A stretch of DNA of 64,000 nucleotides, taken from positions 1 to 64,000 of the forward strand of contig NZ_JAGGKE010000003.1 of assembly GCF_017873555.1 (NCBI RefSeq), read 5' to 3'. A program made the position numbers and the translations under genes. Positions 61,996-64,000 of the stretch are shown piece by piece. The number at the start of each line of letters is the position of its first letter. The first letter of the stretch is position 1. Source of the stretch: Halorubrum trapanicum (GTDB taxonomy: Archaea > Halobacteriota > Halobacteria > Halobacteriales > Haloferacaceae). The notes beneath the pieces were generated by a model. That model saw only the letters and a program-made list of their open reading frames with translations, did not search any database and was not told where the DNA came from.

Positions 61996-63068
61996 GGCGA
62001 TCCCACCGGGTGAAGCCCGTCGAACTCCAGGCCGGCGGTCTCGGGCAGCCCGAGCGCGACGTTCGCCGCGTGGACCGCCTGCCCCGCCGACCCCTTGGTC
62101 ATGTTGTCGATCGCCGAGAAGACGACGACGCGCCGGTTGCCGGGGTCGAGTTCGAAGCCGACCTCGCCGTGGTTCGTCCCCGCGACCGACTTCGGCTCGG
62201 GGTAGCGGTAGACGCCGCCCCCGCCCGAGACGATCCGCATGAACGGCTCGTCGGCGTAGGCGTCGCGGTACGCGCCCCACAGGTCCCCCTTCGAGACCGG
62301 CCCGTCGGGGAAGACGTGACAGGTCGCGCTCGCGCCGCGGACCATGTCGACCGCGTGGACGGTGAAGGAGACGGAGAGGCCGAGGTACGCCTCGATCTCC
62401 GCCTCGTGGCGGTGGCCCGTCGGCGCGTACGGGCGCACGACGCCCGAGCGCTCCGGGTGCGAGGAGGCCGCGCCGCCGCCGGCACCCCCCTCCGAGGACC
62501 CGACCTTCACGTCGACGACGACCTCGCCGGTCTCCGGGCCGAGCGCGCCCGCGTCGACGAGCGGCTTCAGCCCGAGGATCGTCGCGGTCGCGTTGCAGCC
62601 GCCGCCGGCGATCAGGTCGGCGCCGGGGAGGTTCTCGCGGTTGATCTCGGGGAGCGCGTACTCGGCGCGCTCCAGGTACTCGGGCGACTCGTGGCCGTCG
62701 TACCACTCGTCGTAGGCGTCGGCCTCCGGCAGCCGGAAGTCCGCCGAGAGGTCGACGACGGTGTCGGCCGCGTCGAAGAACTCGTCGATCCGGCCCATCG
62801 AGACGCCGTGGGGCGTCGCCGCGAACAGCACGTCGACCGACTCTAAGTCGTCGGGGTCCGAGAAGCGCAGGTCCAGCCCGCGCAGGTTCGGGTGCGAGCG
62901 CCCGACGGTCATGTTGTCGGCCGACCGCGAGGTGGCCTGAACGACCTCGAAGTTCGGGTGGCCGGCGAGGAGCCGCAGCAGCTCGCCGCCGGTGAATCCC
63001 GTCCCGCCGACGACGCTCGCGGTGTACGTCTCCGCGGCCGCTTCGTCGGTCTCGGCGTCCGCGGTCAC
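61992..63068 (-). CDS. argC: [LysW]-glutamyl-phosphate reductase (ArgC)
   Basis: The 358-residue NADPH-dependent reductase makes carrier-bound glutamate semialdehyde. The dinucleotide loop GGTGFTGGELLRLL is at 21-34, and the catalytic Cys lies in AGGGCNATATILGL (about 157). AATPHGVS, VVDLSADFRLP, LPEINRE and VDVKVGSSEGGAGG are all conserved in ArgC/LysY. The start is GTG at 63068, overlapping the argX stop as GTGA. The extra 15 acidic residues at the N-terminus are a common haloarchaeal addition. Confidence 0.95.
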   Translation of the reverse strand: MTADAETDEAAAETYTASVVGGTGFTGGELLRLLAGHPNFEVVQATSRSADNMTVGRSHPNLRGLDLRFSDPDDLESVDVLFAATPHGVSMGRIDEFFDAADTVVDLSADFRLPEADAYDEWYDGHESPEYLERAEYALPEINRENLPGADLIAGGGCNATATILGLKPLVDAGALGPETGEVVVDVKVGSSEGGAGGGAASSHPERSGVVRPYAPTGHRHEAEIEAYLGLSVSFTVHAVDMVRGASATCHVFPDGPVSKGDLWGAYRDAYADEPFMRIVSGGGGVYRYPEPKSVAGTNHGEVGFELDPGNRRVVVFSAIDNMTKGSAGQAVHAANVALGLPETAGLEFDGLHPVGSP

Positions 63069-63985
63069 GCGTCCACCTCCGAAACCCCTCCGTCGGCCAG
63101 CTCGACCGCCTTCGCCTCCAGCCAGTCGACGACCCGCGCGGGGACGTCGACCTCGGTGGCCGAATCGAGCGCCTTGAACTCGACGGTGTGGTTCACCTCG
63201 TGGACGGTGTACTCGCCGGGGCCGCCGATCTCGGCGGGGTCCGCGTCCGCCTCGACTCCCACCTCCATCAGGTCGACGCCGAGCATCCCGCCGCCGACCG
63301 CCTCGGAGGCGCGCTCGACAAGTTCGGTCGCGCGCTCGTCGAGGTCGAACGACTTCGTCTCACCGCCCTTCGCGGCGTTCGTGAGCCAGTGGTCCGACGA
63401 GCGCGTCATCGCGGCGATCGGCTCGCCGTCGACCGCCAGCACGCGGACGTCGCGGCCGGGCTTGTCGACGAACTCCTGGACGTAGAACACCTTGTGCTCG
63501 TAGTGGCCGAGCGTCTCCTTGTGTTCGAGGATGGCCTCGGCGGCGTTGCGCGAGTCGATCTTCGCCATCAGCCGCCCCCACGAGCCGGTGACCGGCTTGA
63601 GGACGCAGGGGTAGCCGAACGACTCGATCGCCTCCAGCGCGGCGTCCTTCGTGAACGCGACCTCCGTCGCCGGGGTCGGAATATCGGCCGCCGCGAGCGC
63701 GAGCGAGTTCTTCGCCTTGTCGGCGCAGACGTCGCCCGTCTCCGGGGAGTTGATCACGGGAACGCCGTAGCTGTCGAGGAACTTGGTCGCGTACAGCGAC
63801 CGGCTCGTCGACAGGCACCGGTCGACGACGATATCGAGGTCGTCGACGTCGGCCGTGGTCGACTCCAGCCCGAACCGCTCCTTGCGGACGTCGATCTTCT
63901 CGACCTCGTGGCCGCGGTCGCGGAGCTCGCCGAGCAGGAGCTTCTCGTCCTTCCGGATCCGCGAGTAGAGGATCCCTATACGCAT
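63065..63985 (-). CDS. argX: Glutamate-[LysW] ligase (ArgX/LysX, ATP-grasp)
   Basis: An ATP-grasp ligase of 306 residues that attaches glutamate (or aminoadipate) to the C-terminus of the carrier protein LysW/ArgW, the committing step. The N-terminal pre-ATP domain starts MRIGILYSRIRKDEKLLLGEL. SLYATKFLDSYGVPVINSPE, a lysine strand YPCVLKPVTGSWGRLMAKI, YYVQEFVD-like VFYVQEFVDKPGRDVRVLAV and VDLMEV...YTVHEVNHTVEFK with the metal-binding Glu/Asn follow. ATG 63985 begins the family sequence; GTG 63994 would add three residues. Substrate-discriminating motifs are not settled here, so LysX function is possible. The carrier gene would lie just beyond the window end. Confidence 0.92.
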   Translation of the reverse strand: MRIGILYSRIRKDEKLLLGELRDRGHEVEKIDVRKERFGLESTTADVDDLDIVVDRCLSTSRSLYATKFLDSYGVPVINSPETGDVCADKAKNSLALAAADIPTPATEVAFTKDAALEAIESFGYPCVLKPVTGSWGRLMAKIDSRNAAEAILEHKETLGHYEHKVFYVQEFVDKPGRDVRVLAVDGEPIAAMTRSSDHWLTNAAKGGETKSFDLDERATELVERASEAVGGGMLGVDLMEVGVEADADPAEIGGPGEYTVHEVNHTVEFKALDSATEVDVPARVVDWLEAKAVELADGGVSEVDA

Positions 63986-64000
63986 ATCGACCACTCGCGT

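Overview
The window is chromosomal DNA of a halophilic archaeon (class Halobacteria), most like Halorubrum or a close relative. The signs are very high GC, acidic proteins, many leaderless genes with a TATA element about 25-30 bases before the start codon, Tat-type signal peptides on secreted proteins, a bacterioruberin/retinal-type carotenoid pair (lycopene cyclase plus Blh), and arginine synthesis on the LysW/ArgW carrier protein. No virus, plasmid, transposase or CRISPR array is visible.

Layout. 1-1944: copy A of a structured repeat, an FMN reductase, Holliday junction resolvase Hjc and a small conserved protein. 1972-10422: nitrate assimilation. nasD (nitrite reductase), a 69-residue protein and nasA run on the minus strand; a second nasA and a NarK-type transporter run on the plus strand from a shared AT-rich control region. 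10559-19086: Rio1 kinase, a Dim2-like KH protein and thermosome, with a GNAT enzyme, a zinc ribbon, a membrane exporter, a serine hydrolase and a beta-helix lipoprotein among them. 19397-25666: LUD protein, alpha/beta hydrolase, tRNA-Lys, a DUF7119-like protein, an SdpI-like membrane protein, TPR and DUF424 proteins, and a class V aminotransferase. 25870-28634: APC permease fused to two UspA domains, and a small zinc-finger protein. 28741-34586: repeat copy B, a thiamine-type ABC transporter, a Tat lipoprotein and repeat copy C.

34704-38366: hisA and hisB, separated by an opposing UspA/APC permease pair. 38445-44138: YkgJ-like Cys-cluster protein, GNAT enzyme, blh-crtY, serB and larE. 44271-50708: a MutS-family ATPase with an N-terminal helix-hairpin-helix, a VapBC-like pair with its operator, two small membrane proteins and uvrA. 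50816-57375: the two haloarchaeal TatC proteins, divergently transcribed from mirror-image promoters, next to a 971-residue Tat-exported repeat protein. 57755-63985: the arginine operon argX-argC-argB-argD-lysK, then argF, with overlapping stops and starts.

The most unusual content is a family of about 270-bp structured repeats present three times (start of window, 28741-28998, 34315-34586). Each has a hairpin with 19-base arms and a loop of exactly 59 bases. The arm sequences differ between copies but stay self-complementary, and the loop is inverted in one copy. Two copies lie just behind the stop codon of a co-oriented gene. Other points of interest are upstream ORFs that overlap the starts of the permease and crtY genes at predicted leaderless positions, the mirrored tatC promoters, and the fused and split forms of the APC permease/UspA module.
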